In this document: positions 25,328-36,760 of the stretch, one piece after another
How the letters are laid out: every line of letters begins with the position of its first letter
Position numbering within the stretch: the first letter of the stretch is position 1
Source: Lepturacanthus savala
Lineage: Eukaryota > Chordata > Actinopteri > Scombriformes > Trichiuridae
DNA length: 64,000 nucleotides
NCBI GenBank assembly: GCA_030544235.1
Contig: CM060470.1
Span: forward strand, 19,842,356 to 19,906,355
Reading direction: 5' to 3'
Translations under genes and position numbers: made by a program
Notes under the pieces: model-generated
What the model was told of the DNA's origin: nothing
The model's input: the letters and a program-made list of their open reading frames with translations, nothing else
The model's database searches: none

Positions 25328-25348
25328 GGGGGGGGGGGGGGGGGGGGG
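25328..25348. repeat. poly-G run of 21
   Basis: Uninterrupted G tract after AATAATACG. It could form a G-quadruplex; run length is also prone to sequencing error. Confidence 0.9.
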
Positions 25349-25674
25349 TGTTACAACATAGGTGGACAAGGGTGGAAAACAAGGGCTTGTTGGCAGTGTT
25401 AGCAGGGTGATTTTTTTTCTGAATGTTAGGTGATGTTAGTAATTACTATGAAATGAATGCGACATCTAAATCAAAACAGATGTATTATAATACACATCAC
25501 AAACAGAAATGGTAATATTATTTTATCAATCAGCTAATTAAGTTGAATAAAATCCTATGGTTAATAGATGACTATGAATTTCTGTAGATAAGGATGACCT
25601 CAATATTTTTATTTTTATTTTTTTTTTTATTGTTGTGGATACTGTCATCAGTGTTGCTCAATGTTTTCTGACAG

Positions 25675-28600
25675 AGCGTTGTAGCACCACCATCACCACT
25701 GTGGAGGAACAAGAGGAAACCTACTACACTGGTGTCCAGTTACCACAGAAAACAAAAACACTTGAACTCAAGCCAGAGTCCAAACGTTACTCTTCCACTT
25801 TAGAGAAGAAAAAAGAAAAACCAGTTTTCCTCACCCAGCTCTCCCCAGCCACTGTAACTACTGGGGAAATGGCCAAATTTACTGTCAAAGTGTCCGGCTT
25901 TCCAAAGCCAGCTGTTCAGTGGTCTCACAATGGAAAAGTAATAACTAACTCCACTATATACAGGCTGATAGAGGAGAAGGAGGAGTACACATTAGAGATC
26001 ACCCACATTACATCTGAGTATGAGGGCGAGTATTCTTGCACTGCCACCAACAGATTTGGCCAGACAACTTGCACCACATACCTGGAAGTGAAAAAACCTG
26101 ATGTTAGCCAGGCAGAGAAGTGGGTTGAGAAAATGTTTAAGGTGACAGGTTGCCCTCCCACCTTCACAGTTCAGATCCACCCTGAGAGGTGCTCAGAAGG
26201 AGGAGATGTTTCATTTAATTACAAAGTGAGTGGTGATCCAATTCCCGAAGTGAAGTGGTTCAAGGGGGCTTTTCAGATTCAGCCCAGTAGAAACTGTATC
26301 ATCATAGCCAACCCAGATGGATCTGGCTTCATGAAAATTAAGAGCGTCAAACAGAAGGAAAGTGGCCTGTATACATGTAAGGCTTCCAACCAGTTTGGAG
26401 AAGCATCTTGTAGTGCTGACCTTGTTGTATTCAAGGAATCTGTCTCTGTTTCTCACAGACAGGAACATCTTACAGTGGTTCAAAAGAAAGGTTATAAGGT
26501 TTCAATGACGGAACAAGCAACAGAGTCTCGCTTATACCAGGTCAGCCTCCCTGGCCAGGACAGAGCTAGGTCTGATCAGATGGTTTACACCATTGGCACT
26601 GAAGATCGGCAGATAATTCCCAGTGAGCAAGTGGGCTCTCTTAGAGAAGTAGATATCTCTGCTGCCACAGTTCATCGTGAGCAGCTGACACACCAGGCAG
26701 CAGTGCTTCAGTCTCATGAGGTAGAAGAGAGGGTGTCTGTGGTTCCCACCCACCCACCTCAGAGTTCAGCTGTTCCTGTTAAACAGTTTCACATGGCAAC
26801 ATTTACGTCCTCTGTTGAAGAGAGCCAGGACCTCACAGAGCAGCACTGCGATCGCATTCAGAGCCCCGAGGTTATTGAGCTACAGGCAGCAAGGGAAAAG
26901 AGGTCAAAGGTGATGTCAGCTCTAGCTGAAGAGCTCACCCCACTTTCTACTGTCAGCACAGAGCCTCTGGGTGACAGAAAGGCTGCTTCTGTGAAGCCCA
27001 CTTCAGAACCCAAATACCTAGTCAGTGGGCAGCAAATCGAGTCACCATTGTGCATCCTGAAAGAGCAGTCTCAGGTTATCCCCAAACCACATGAGGAGAA
27101 GGGTTACAAGGTTAAGGAGGGTGTTAAGATTTTATACTCTGCCCAGTCTACAGAGAAACAGATTCTTGCAGAGGGCCACACTGATGAATTAGCAACAGCG
27201 GATTCTGCTGTGAAGTCTTCTGTTGGGAAAGAACAGTACCGCCCTTTCTTGGCTCCGGTCAGCAAGTCTAAACAGACTCTTTCCAAGGAGACTGAGTTCT
27301 CCATGCAGAAACCTGCTGAAGAAACGGCTCATCTCCATATGGATAAAATGATGAAATCGTCTCTAACTACTGAAGAGAAGCAAATACTGCAAGCTGAGCC
27401 CACTCAGCAGCTACCAGGTCTGGACAGTGCCATGTCCATTCAGTCACAAATTGCAGGAGAGCAGTTGTTGCACCTGCAGGTTATCACAGATCAGGACCTC
27501 CTTCCATCTGAAACCAGTTTCACCTGTGACAAACCAGCACCGGAGCATGCAGGCACCAGGAAGAGTCCAATTCTGCTGCACAGTGTTAGCCAGGAAGAAC
27601 AGAGGACAGTAGTTTGTGAGAGCACATCAGAATTTGAGGCCAAAGCTAGCACCATGACAATCCAACCCAAAAAAGAGGCCCCTACTCTACTGCATCTCCA
27701 GTCAACCCAGTCTGTGGATGCACAACCCAAAGAGGGTATTCTTGTAATCCAGAAGCCTGACCAGCAGGTGGCAGCACAGAAACAGGAAAAGGCTAGGCGC
27801 CATGCAGCCATATCCGAGGAGAGAAGGGAGCTCACAGCAGACTATCATTCAGAACTGGATTTATCAGTAACTGGAGTTCAGTCTCAGCTTCGAACTGAAC
27901 CCAAAACTCAAAATATCCTCCAGCTTTCCTTCCAGCCGATGCAGCTGCCAAAAGAAATGCCAATTACCACTGACATCAAGCAGCAGCGAGCTTTAGTGCA
28001 GAAGGAGGATCGCTGGAACGTAATGCATATTACCAGTGTGGAAGATAGTCAGACCTTAGAGGAAGGTCACACTGATAATCTTACAAGTGTGGATAAATTC
28101 ACCTGCCAGACTGCCATAGAGACAAAGATTCCTACTGAGCCAATCCAGATTGAGGAGAAGGCAATCTCCACTGAAAGTAGTGTTCTTCTGGAGGCAGCAG
28201 AGCAGGACTTTGCTGTTCAAATCCAGGAAGGGCAGTCTGTCAGGCAATCAATATTGATGGATGAGAAGCGAGTGCTGATGGGTGAACTCTCTCAGGAGAT
28301 CACCAAGTCAGAGTCCACGAAAGTCGCCATCACCACACAACCTAAACTGTCTCTTATGGCATCAGAATCAAAAGACAGCACAGCCCTTCCCAAAGAAATG
28401 ACATTTATGATTCAGATCCCTAAACCATCCAGTCTGAATATAAGGCATCAGCTCAGAGATGCTCTTCAGTCTGCCATAGCCAGTGAACAACCAGTGTTAC
28501 TGGCTGATGTTGTAGGAAGGCTCCAGCCTGTAGAGGTGCAAGAAGTCAAAGTTCAGAAAGAGCCCAAGCGTGCCATGTTTACATACCATATCACAACAAC

Positions 28601-29499
28601 AGGTGCACCCATGGAGATCACTTTGGCTTTCGAGGGTGAATATCCTCAGACAGCTGACCTCAGAACTGAACTCCAGGCTGCTTTCCACTCCATGGTGTAC
28701 CAGGAAGCCCATGTTCTTGCTTCAGAACAGCCTGGCACTATGCAGTTAGATAAACCTCAAAGGGTGCAGGTCACCTCCACCCGCTCTAAACAAATGCTGT
28801 CATCCATGGTAGAGACAGTAAGTGTGACAGAGAGTGCAGTAGATTTCACTGCTGTTAAATCTCAAGCTGCTGCACGCAAAACAGAGGCTAAAATATCAGT
28901 TGAATGTACTGCAGCTGAGCAACAGGTTGTGGTGCAGGAATCCAAAGCAGTAAAGATGGAACAGTCCATCTCATCCCAAATCAAAATTTCTACTGAAGCT
29001 CACACATCTTTTGAGCAGTCCATGCAGGTGTCAAAGCAGGAGGAGAGGTTAGTAACAGTGAAGAGCCATGAAAGGGATGTAGGAGCACCTACTTTTATCA
29101 CTGGCCTTCCTCCTACCACTGCCCCCTCTGAAGAGGCTATGGATATCAACTTCCAGAAGGAGGAGAGGGAGGAGATCTTCAAAGAGGAGATCACAGTATC
29201 CAGTCAGGAACAGAGAGAATGCCCTGTAATAGTTACCTCCCTTGAAGATTTATCCATTGAAGAAGATAATAAAGTAACCCTAAGCACCACTATTAAGCAT
29301 GTCACAAAGGTAAACTGGTTTTTCAATGACCAATTGGTGAAATCTGGCAAAGAGTTTAAATGTTCCAAAGACCACGACACATACACATTGGTTATCAACA
29401 AAGTTGTCAAGGAGAGGCATCAAGGAGAATATGTTTGTGAGGCTGAGAATGAAGCCGGCAGGACTACAACATCTTCAAGACTCACTGTGGTCTCAAGAG
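25675..29499 (+). CDS. ttn: E21: N2B exon (two Ig, N2B unique spring, one Ig)
   Basis: 3,825 nt, 1,275 codons, phase 1 to 1, acceptor TCTGACAG|, donor AGAG|GTTTG. A 45-residue lead is followed by Ig domains at about 25812-26092 (KPVFLTQLSPATVTTGEMAK) and 26148-26437 (CPPTFTVQIHPERCSEGGDV). A unique region of about 900 residues follows, then a third Ig (about 29215-29498, CPVIVTSLEDLSIEEDN). This is the cardiac spring exon. In mammals its unique sequence is phosphorylated by PKA/PKG and binds FHL proteins and alphaB-crystallin; none of that is testable here. The fish unique region appears longer than the roughly 570 residues I recall for human. It shows internal repeats and a conserved C-terminal module (28429-28745). 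Confidence 0.94.
26460..28428 (+). repeat. ttn: degenerate repeats in N2B unique sequence
   Basis: About seven units of 65-80 residues with a shared pattern: (E/D)E(K/R)xxL, an AEGHTDEL-like box, a following DS or VD, and an LPKE/LSKE/LPSE box near the end. Examples of the first box are ILAEGHTDELATADS, ILQAEPTQQLPGLDS, LEEGHTDNLTSVD and LMGELSQEITKSES. Confidence 0.65.
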
Positions 29500-30223
29500 G
29501 TTTGATAACAGGAAAAATCAATTTATCATTCTTTCATTCATCCATTTTCTCTGAGAATGACTAATAATTCTCACAATCAGGTCCATTCAAAACTTTTTTT
29601 CCTCATTTTATTTATTTTTTTCATATCATAGCTCAGTATCAGCACCCTTAGCTGGACACCGATACTAACGCACTGTTGTATTTGTTCCACATCATGGTTT
29701 GGTTAGTAATTGCCAAAAGACCAGAACTGTTACAATCATTTAGCACAGGCCTTTTTAATTGATAAGCATCTTGCTATAATGATTGTCATGTTTCTGGACT
29801 TCAGGCAACTTTCATGGTCTTTTCATGGTTACTTAAGCATGTCACTTGCAACAAATTCTGTTTTTGTAACTCATGGTTTGTCAAATTCCTTCAGGTCCAT
29901 TCTGCCCACATTTCCAATGACACGCTGCATGCTTTCAGGGCTTCAATTTGACATTGCTTCATCTCTCACAAACTCCTTGTTTTTTCTTCTTTTAGCCTGA
30001 ACCCTCACCCCATGACAATCACATATAATGATAGCTCCTTTCGGGCAGCATTGGGGCTAGTGTTCTGGCTATTTTTTCCCTCCTCAGTCACTCCTGAATG
30101 GCCTTCTACCATTGTACATTTCAACATTCCTTTCCCAGTCTTTTGTTAATATAGATCACATTACATATATTCAGAGATGTAATTGCTAACATTTACTTTT
30201 TATTTTCTCTGTGTGTGCCTCAG
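29500..30223 (+). other. intron E21/E22 (724 bp)
   Basis: A 96-codon open frame (29710-30000) has no titin-like content. No exon or repeat supported. Confidence 0.55.
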
Positions 30224-30502
30224 TGCCACCTGTCTTTAGGCAGAAAATCGCCCCTCTGGATATAAACGTTGGCAGCCATGCCAAGTTTGAATGTGAGATT
30301 GAAGAAGCTCCCAGTGTGACCTTCAAATGGTACAAGTCTGGTGTTGAGATCAAACAGAGTGAGAAGTACCGGATCATCAGCAGCCACACCAGTTCCTATC
30401 TGGAGCTCATCAATCCGGTCAAAGCCGACAGCAGTGAATACACCTGCAAGGCTTCAAACCAGCATGGTACCGACAGCTGCACCGCCATGCTCATTGTTAC
30501 AG
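30224..30502 (+). CDS. ttn: E22: Ig domain after N2B
   Basis: Ig domain (PPVFRQKIAPLDINVGSH to AMLIVT), 279 nt, phase 1 to 1. Full core: FECEI, FKWYKSG, EYTCKASNQHG. Acceptor CCTCAG|, donor ACAG|GTAAG. Confidence 0.94.
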
Positions 30503-30701
30503 GTAAGACCCAACAGGGACCTTTTTAAATCGTCACTTTACATATGTGTGTTTGAGAGAGAGAGAATTATATACAATTTTGCACTGTATATTTCATCCTG
30601 AATTAATGTGGTACAGTGTGAAAGTGATGACATTTTTCATAAAATGAATCTGTTGTCACTTTTTGGGTTGCTATTAGATTTTGATGTTGGTGTACATTTC
30701 C

Positions 30702-30724
30702 TTTTTTTTTTTTTTTTTTTTTTT
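30702..30724. repeat. poly-T tract
   Basis: About 23 T 35 bp upstream of the E23 acceptor; it lengthens the polypyrimidine tract. Confidence 0.85.
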
Positions 30725-30758
30725 AAACTTTATCACATGTTCTACCTACTCTCCATAG

Positions 30759-31322
30759 AAATGTACCCACCAGTATTTGTATCACAGCCAGAGCCAATGA
30801 TTTTATATGTGGGCAAACAAGCTGTGTTCCAGTGTTCCCTCACTGGATCCGCACCCATGGAAGTTGTCTGGCACAAGGACAATATAGCCATCACCTCTGT
30901 AGGGAACTATGTCATGAAATGTGAAAAGAACAAGTATTCCCTTCACATTAAATGTCTTGAGCTGACTGACCAGGGAGTGTACCTGTGCAAGGCCTCCAAC
31001 AGTGTCGGCACTGCTACCTTTACCACAGAGCTCAAGGTTATCAACAAGCCCAGCTTTGTTAAGACCATTGAGTCAGCATCGGCTGCTGTCAATTTCCCGC
31101 TAAGGCTTGAGTGCCAGGTGGATGAGGACACTGGTGTGACTGTCACCTGGACCAGGGATGGCAAAAAAGTCCATCAGAGCATGGATTGTAAACTGTCCTT
31201 TGAGGACAAGGTGTCTGTTCTTGACATACCCAAGTCCAAACTAAAGGACTCTGGGAAATATGTGTGCACAGCCACAAATGAAGCTGGGAGCTCATCCTGT
31301 GAGGCTGTGGTAATGGTTCAAG
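30759..31322 (+). CDS. ttn: E23: two Ig domains in one exon
   Basis: 564 nt, phase 1 to 1. The first Ig (YPPVFVSQPEPMILYVGK to ELKVIN) has VFQCSLTG and VYLCKASN. The second (KPSFVKTIESASAAVNFP to VVMVQ) has RLECQVDED and KYVCTATN. It is the only exon of the middle Ig series that carries two complete domains, so skipping would remove both. Confidence 0.94.
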
Positions 31323-31547
31323 GTAAGATCTTACAGATGATCTTCCCATTAGCTTTCATTAAAACTTTTAATTCTCTTGAATTGAGCTGGTGGATTTTGT
31401 ACTGACGACTGTTTTGTGCCAATTCCAAGCTGTTACTAACACTATGTTGTGCTGACTTGCCTTTTCTTTTGCACTCTACAATCCTGGTTATTGTGTTGTT
31501 TTTTCCTTGTTTGAAAATCTTGGTGTTGAACTAAACACTCCTTTCAG

Positions 31548-31829
31548 AGCCCCCTGCCTTTGTCAAGAAATTGGAACCAAAGATTACATGGAAACAAGGA
31601 ATAGCTGCACGCTTACAGTGTAGCATTAAAGGATCGCCCGAACTCCACATCCACTGGTTCTGGAATGAGAGAGAGCTTAGTGATGGAGAAAAATATAAAA
31701 TCTCTTTCAAGACTGGAGTTGCCACTTTGGAGATATTGAATCTTCTGGTCACAGACAGTGGGAGTTATACCTGTGAGGTGTCAAATACTGCAGGCAGTGA
31801 GAGCTGTAACACCCTTATAGCTGTTAAAG
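31548..31829 (+). CDS. ttn: E24: Ig, super-repeat I position 1
   Basis: 282 nt, phase 1 to 1, EPPAFVKKLEPKITWKQG opening. Core RLQCSIKG, IHWFWNE, SYTCEVSN. The first member of the six-domain series; all position-1 exons (E24, E30, E36, E42) are 282 nt. Confidence 0.94.
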
Positions 31830-31928
31830 GTTTGTCAAAGGAATCTTGCATTTACCGTACACTCACTCTTCATTTAAGAAAATCTCTGGTTTTAACTATA
31901 TGTACTTTACTTACCTTTTGACAAACAG

Positions 31929-32207
31929 ATCCACCATCCATTAGAAAAGAGTTGGAGACAGTAGAGGTGGTAAAGGGAGCAGCAGCCCAGCTGGAGTGTA
32001 AGATCACAGGAACAGCTCCTTTTGAAATCAGCTGGTTAAAAAATAAGAAATCTATCACTAGTGATTACAAATATAAAATAATCTCCCAAGATTCCTTGTC
32101 AAGGCTGGAGATCCAGACCTTTGAAAGTGCAGATGTTGGAGATTATCAGTGTGTCATCTCAAATGATGTGGGGAAAGTTACCACTAAAGCGCTTGCTAAA
32201 CTTAAAG
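31929..32207 (+). CDS. ttn: E25: Ig, super-repeat I position 2
   Basis: 279 nt, opens DPPSIRKELETVEVVKG. Core QLECKITG, ISWLKNK, DYQCVISNDVG. Asp-Pro-Pro replaces the usual Glu-Pro-Pro linker. Confidence 0.94.
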
Positions 32208-32285
32208 GTTAGTAAAAAACTGTTATCAACCGAGGTTTAATGTTGTACTTTAAAGTCAGTTTCTAATTCATGGTGTGTTTTTTAG

Positions 32286-32567
32286 AGCCGCCAACCTTCT
32301 CTAAGAGGGTTGAGAGTGCAATAGCAGTGTTGGGAAATACAGTAAAACTACAGGGAGCCATTAAGGGATCAGCTCCCATCACTATTAAATGGATGAAAGA
32401 TTCTGAAATACTGAGAGATGATGATCCAAATATCAAGATGATATTTGAGAACAACGTTGCTAGCTTGTCTATATCGGCAGTGGCCATCAGCCATGGTGGC
32501 AAGTATTCGTGCCAAGCTGAGAACGAGGCCGGACAACAAAAATGTGAAGCCACCCTGACAGTGCAAG
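32286..32567 (+). CDS. ttn: E26: Ig, super-repeat I position 3
   Basis: 282 nt, opens EPPTFSKRVESAIAVLG. The B strand lacks Cys (KLQGAIKG); F strand KYSCQAENEAG. ILRDDDPNIKMIFENNVA is the signature of position 3. Confidence 0.94.
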
Positions 32568-32662
32568 GTCAGCTGAAATTTTTACTGATCATTTAGAGTT
32601 TTATTGATGCTTTTGTTGGAATTCCTATATCCTAATAACTATTGGGTCTTATCTTATCCCAG

Positions 32663-32941
32663 AACCTGCCAGAGTCATAGAACCGGCAGAGTCCATTAGT
32701 GTGACTGCAGGGGATTCAGCCACATTGGAGTGCACAATTTCTGGAAGTCCAGAACTTAAAGTGAAATGGTTTAAAGATGGGAAAGAGATGATTAGTGGCC
32801 GCAAATATAAGATGATGCTGAAGGACAACATTGCCACGATGAAGATTCTTACGGCAGAAAAAGGAGACACTTCAGACTACAAGTTGGAGGTGTCGAATAA
32901 AGTTGGAAAAGACCAGTGCACATGTTCAGTCACTGTCTTAG
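32663..32941 (+). CDS. ttn: E27: Ig, super-repeat I position 4
   Basis: 279 nt, opens EPARVIEPAESISVTAGD (Glu-Pro-Ala, the position-4 mark). B strand TLECTISG; F strand DYKLEVSN without Cys. Donor TTAG|GTTAG. Confidence 0.94.
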
Positions 32942-33212
32942 GTTAGCTCTTGGTTTCTGTTTCTTTAACATTTTTGCAAGTTTTAACAATCTCTTACTTC
33001 CAAAAATCTTTAGTTGCTGATTGTTTTGTCATAAAAAGAAACCAACAGTCTTCACATGCTATGGTTAACATCTTGCAACACCATAATACATTTAACTGTA
33101 AATGAAGACAGCCTGTTGTTTTAATTGTTTTTGGAATTTAGCTAAGTCACTGATCTTTTTAAAAAATAGTGTTTTTGTTAATGTATGAGATGTTTTTTCT
33201 TCATACAACCAG

Positions 33213-33500
33213 ATCGGATAATGCCTCCAACTTTCACCAAGTCCCTGAAAAGAGTCGATGGTAACATTGGTAATGATGTCTCCATGGATTGTAAAGTGTC
33301 TGGGTCCAAGCCCATGACCATAGCTTGGTTCAAAGACGACCAGGAAGTCACATCTGGAGCCAAATTCCAGCCTGAATTCAAAGACACCTCTGCTACACTG
33401 AGAATAATTTGTCTGGAAAAGGCAGACTCTGGAGTTTACAAATGCAGGGCCACCAATTCTGCCGGCTTTAAAGAAACCAGCGGCACCCTCTATGTCAAAG
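33213..33500 (+). CDS. ttn: E28: Ig, super-repeat I position 5
   Basis: 288 nt; the extra residues are the DRIMPP linker typical of position 5, then TFTKSLKRVDG. Core SMDCKVSG, IAWFKDD, VYKCRATN. Confidence 0.94.
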
Positions 33501-33613
33501 GTTAAGAATGTTTGGCTCATGTTGATCTTCTGTTTCTTGCACTCTTGGGAACAATCCTTTACTTATTTCATGCTAACATGAAATACACATTGTGTCTTTT
33601 TTATGGCCTCCAG

Positions 33614-33892
33614 AGCCCCCAGCATTCACAGAGAAACCAGACAACCAGGATGTCATACCAGGAACCACTGTTTCCTTTAAAACAGTCTTCAGTGGGACAG
33701 CTCCATTGGCTGTTAAGTGGTTTAGAGAGGAAAAAGAGATTTTATCCAGCGGGACATGTTTCATAAAGAAAGATGCTTCTTCAAGCTCTATAGAGCTTCA
33801 CTCTGTGAAACCCAGTGACTCTGCTAAGTACACATGCCAAGTATCCAATGATGCTGGGAAGGTGGATTGCACTGCAGTCCTCTTTGTGAAAG
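33614..33892 (+). CDS. ttn: E29: Ig, super-repeat I position 6
   Basis: 279 nt, EPPAFTEKPDNQDVIPG. B strand SFKTVFSG lacks Cys; F strand KYTCQVSNDAG. Confidence 0.94.
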
Positions 33893-34010
33893 GTGCCTGT
33901 CTTCAGTATTCTTTGCAACTGCATTAAAATCTCTTGGCAGTCTTTGAGTATTTTCATATTGATGATGTATTGACTTATGTCTGATAACAAATGTTAACTT
34001 CTTCTCTCAG

Positions 34011-34292
34011 AACCTCCTGTGTTTGTGAGTAAACTTGAGGTGACAAAACTTGTCACCAGCGGCAACTCAGCCAGGCTTGAATGCAAAGTGACGGGCAGCC
34101 CTGTCATCAGTTTTAAGTGGTTCAAGGATGAGATGGAAGTCAACCAAAGTCCTAAATTCACAATGACCTCAACTGACTTGGTGGCATCTCTTGAAATAGC
34201 CAACTGTTCTGTAGAAGATAGTGGAGATTATGCCTGCCTGGCATCCAGCGAGGCTGGTAGTGACCGCTGCAGCAGTACAGTTACAGTTAAAG
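34011..34292 (+). CDS. ttn: E30: Ig, super-repeat II position 1
   Basis: 282 nt, EPPVFVSKLEVTKLVTSG. Core RLECKVTG, FKWFKDE, DYACLASSEAG. Confidence 0.94.
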
Positions 34293-34477
34293 GTTGGTTT
34301 AGTTTCAGTTTACCGATGTTTAACCTGATTGCTGGAACTATAGCCTGTTCTTGAAGTTTTTATTGATTTATTTTACTTTCAATTTTAGTTAATTGAAACT
34401 TTCATTGAAAATGGAGATATTTTCACTAAAAATAGTTAAGTACATAACATGCTGACGCCTTCATTGTTTTCTTCTAG

Positions 34478-34756
34478 AACCACCAGTGTTTGTACGTAGC
34501 TTGGAGACCAAAGATGTGGTAAAAGGCTCTGAGATGATGTTGGAGGGACAAGTTTCTGGTTCTGCCCCTTTCACAGTATCATTTTATAAAAAGACAAAGC
34601 TGATAAGAAATGATAAGAAACACAGAATCACTGTTAAAGATGACCTAGTGTCCCTGCAGGTGCTGGTGGTAGAGCCAGGAGATGTTGGCGTGTATCAGTG
34701 TACTGTTGAGAATGAAGTGGGAAAGGCTTCCTGTGATTGTCAAGTAACACTAAAAG
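34478..34756 (+). CDS. ttn: E31: Ig, super-repeat II position 2, core Trp replaced
   Basis: 279 nt, EPPVFVRSLETKDVVKG. The usual C-strand Trp is absent (TVSFYKKTKLI) and the B strand has Gly in place of Cys (MLEGQVSG); F strand VYQCTVEN. This is the only tandem Ig here that I saw without its core Trp. Confidence 0.92.
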
Positions 34757-35228
34757 GTTGGTTGAGAAAGTATGGATTTATCATTAAAATAACAGAAAGC
34801 TCTATTTTAAATCTGTACCATACCAACAATATATTTTAATAACACCACAAGCACACAGGCCAGGTTTTGCTCATTTTAATCCTGCTTCATTCCTGCTTAA
34901 ACAGGAATCAAAGGGAATTGTTGTAAATGTATATGTATGGAAGAAATGGGGTAACATCAAGAAATATTAGGTTTCTCCTAAAGTTATATATTTTTTACAC
35001 CATGCAATAGTATAGTATGATAGTAGACAACACCTTAGTTTAAATTGTTACCACCACTGTTATCACCATCTAAATAATCCATAGTTCTCTGATTTTTAGA
35101 AAAAGTATCTGTCAAACTCAGCTGATTTTTTTAGACTTAAACCTTGTAGTAGCGACTGAAGTCTGGCTCTGCAAGTACACTATTTGGAAAAGACTCTAAT
35201 AACAATCCTCTAATATTTTCTTTTGTAG
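34757..35228 (+). other. intron E31/E32 (472 bp)
   Basis: AT-rich; nothing supported beyond splice signals. Confidence 0.6.
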
Positions 35229-35507
35229 AACCCCCATCATTTGTACAAAAGTTGGATAACCTCAACTCATTGATAGGCAGCGAGGTTTCTCTGCAGTGCA
35301 CGCTAAAGGGCTCAGAACCCATGACAGTGTCCTGGCTGAAAGATAACCACGAAGTCAAAGAGACTGAAAACATTCAGCATACTTACAAGGACAAGATGGC
35401 TCTGTTGCACATTACCAACCTGCAGACCATACATGGTGGTAAATACTCCTGCCAGGTGCAGAATCAGGCTGGTAGCCAGACGTGCTCCGCTGTGTTGACA
35501 GTCAAAG
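35229..35507 (+). CDS. ttn: E32: Ig, super-repeat II position 3
   Basis: 279 nt, EPPSFVQKLDNLNSLIG. Core SLQCTLKG, VSWLKDN, KYSCQVQNQAG. The donor context GGTTGGTTAAG is shared with E37, suggesting the introns were duplicated with the exons. Confidence 0.94.
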
Positions 35508-35704
35508 GTTGGTTAAGATAATCAAGAACTCACATTTGAAATCAAACATTTACTTTATCCTATGTTCATTCTTTCTTATGGTGCAATTGGATATGTGTTG
35601 ATAGTACAACACTATCTTTACTCTGGTAATGTCTTCAGTTCTTGGTTCATCACTGTCATATCAGGATTTAGATTCTCTGCTGACTGTTGTGTTTGACATC
35701 TCAG

Positions 35705-35983
35705 AGCCAGCTAAGGTCACAGAGGAAGCCAAGTCTATCAGTGTGACTCATGGGGATCCGGCCACACTGGAGGCCAGGTTTTCAGGCACTAAACCACTGA
35801 AAGCTCGATGGCTAAAGGCTGAGAAGGAGCTGACCTCAGGCCAGAGATATAAAGTACAGAGCAAAGACACCAGCTCTGTGCTCAAGATTATTAAAACAGA
35901 AAAAAGTGATGGTGGCGAATACACCTTTGAAGTTTCAAATGATGTTGGCCAAAGTTCTTGTGAGGCCACACTCACCATTCTTG
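35705..35983 (+). CDS. ttn: E33: Ig, super-repeat II position 4
   Basis: 279 nt, EPAKVTEEAKSISVTHGD. Both disulfide Cys are absent (TLEARFSG, EYTFEVSN). Acceptor ACATCTCAG|, donor CTTG|GTTAG. Confidence 0.94.
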
Positions 35984-36086
35984 GTTAGTTCAAAATGCTC
36001 CATAACTTAACATTTGTTTTATTTACTTAAACACTGCCCCTTACCTCTTTTCTTCTTCTTCTCTTCTCTTTTTTTATCAACATTAG

Positions 36087-36374
36087 ATCAAATTATTCCA
36101 CCATCTTTTACAAGGAAATTGAAAAAGACAGAAGGTATAAAAGGATCGTTTGCTCATTTAGAGTGTCTTGTATCTGGCTCCCTGCCAATAACCATACAAT
36201 GGTATAAAGATGAAAAGGAGATCCAGAATGATAATAAATACAAATGCACATTCTTTGAGAGTGTTGCTTTCTTGGAAATATCAAATCTTGACAGTAAAGA
36301 CAGCGGCAGCTATACCTGCATTGCTTCAAACAAAGCAGGAACTGTCCAGTGCTCTGGGACTTTGTTTGTCAAAG
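36087..36374 (+). CDS. ttn: E34: Ig, super-repeat II position 5
   Basis: 288 nt, linker DQIIPP then SFTRKLKKTEGIKG. Core HLECLVSG, IQWYKDE, SYTCIASNKAG. Confidence 0.94.
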
Positions 36375-36481
36375 GTTTGAATAATTTTCATAGAATTTAT
36401 CAATAATTGGATGTATCATTAAACAAGTAAAAGGATATTGTGTTTGTGTGCAGCCGTTTATAATTTGTCCTCTTCTTACAG

Positions 36482-36760
36482 AACCACCATGCATTGTTGA
36501 AATGCCTGAATCCATGAATGTTTTGCCCGGCTCAAAGGTCCAGTTTAATGTCTTACTCTCTGGCACACCGCCACTGACCATCAAATGGTTTAAAAACAAG
36601 AAAGAGGTTGTTTCCAGTGCTGACTGCTCAGTGATCAAAGACAACACCTCAAGCTCATTGGAATTCTTTTTTGTGAAAACCTCAGATTCTGGAGACTATG
36701 TCTGTGAAATACAGAATGATGTCGGCTCCACTTCATGCCAGGCAACATTATTTGTCAAAG
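36482..36760 (+). CDS. ttn: E35: Ig, super-repeat II position 6
   Basis: 279 nt, EPPCIVEMPESMNVLPG. B strand QFNVLLSG lacks Cys; F strand DYVCEIQNDVG. Confidence 0.94.

Noticed and set aside
33092..33520. 142-codon antisense open frame
   Set aside because: Shadow of E28; no independent features.
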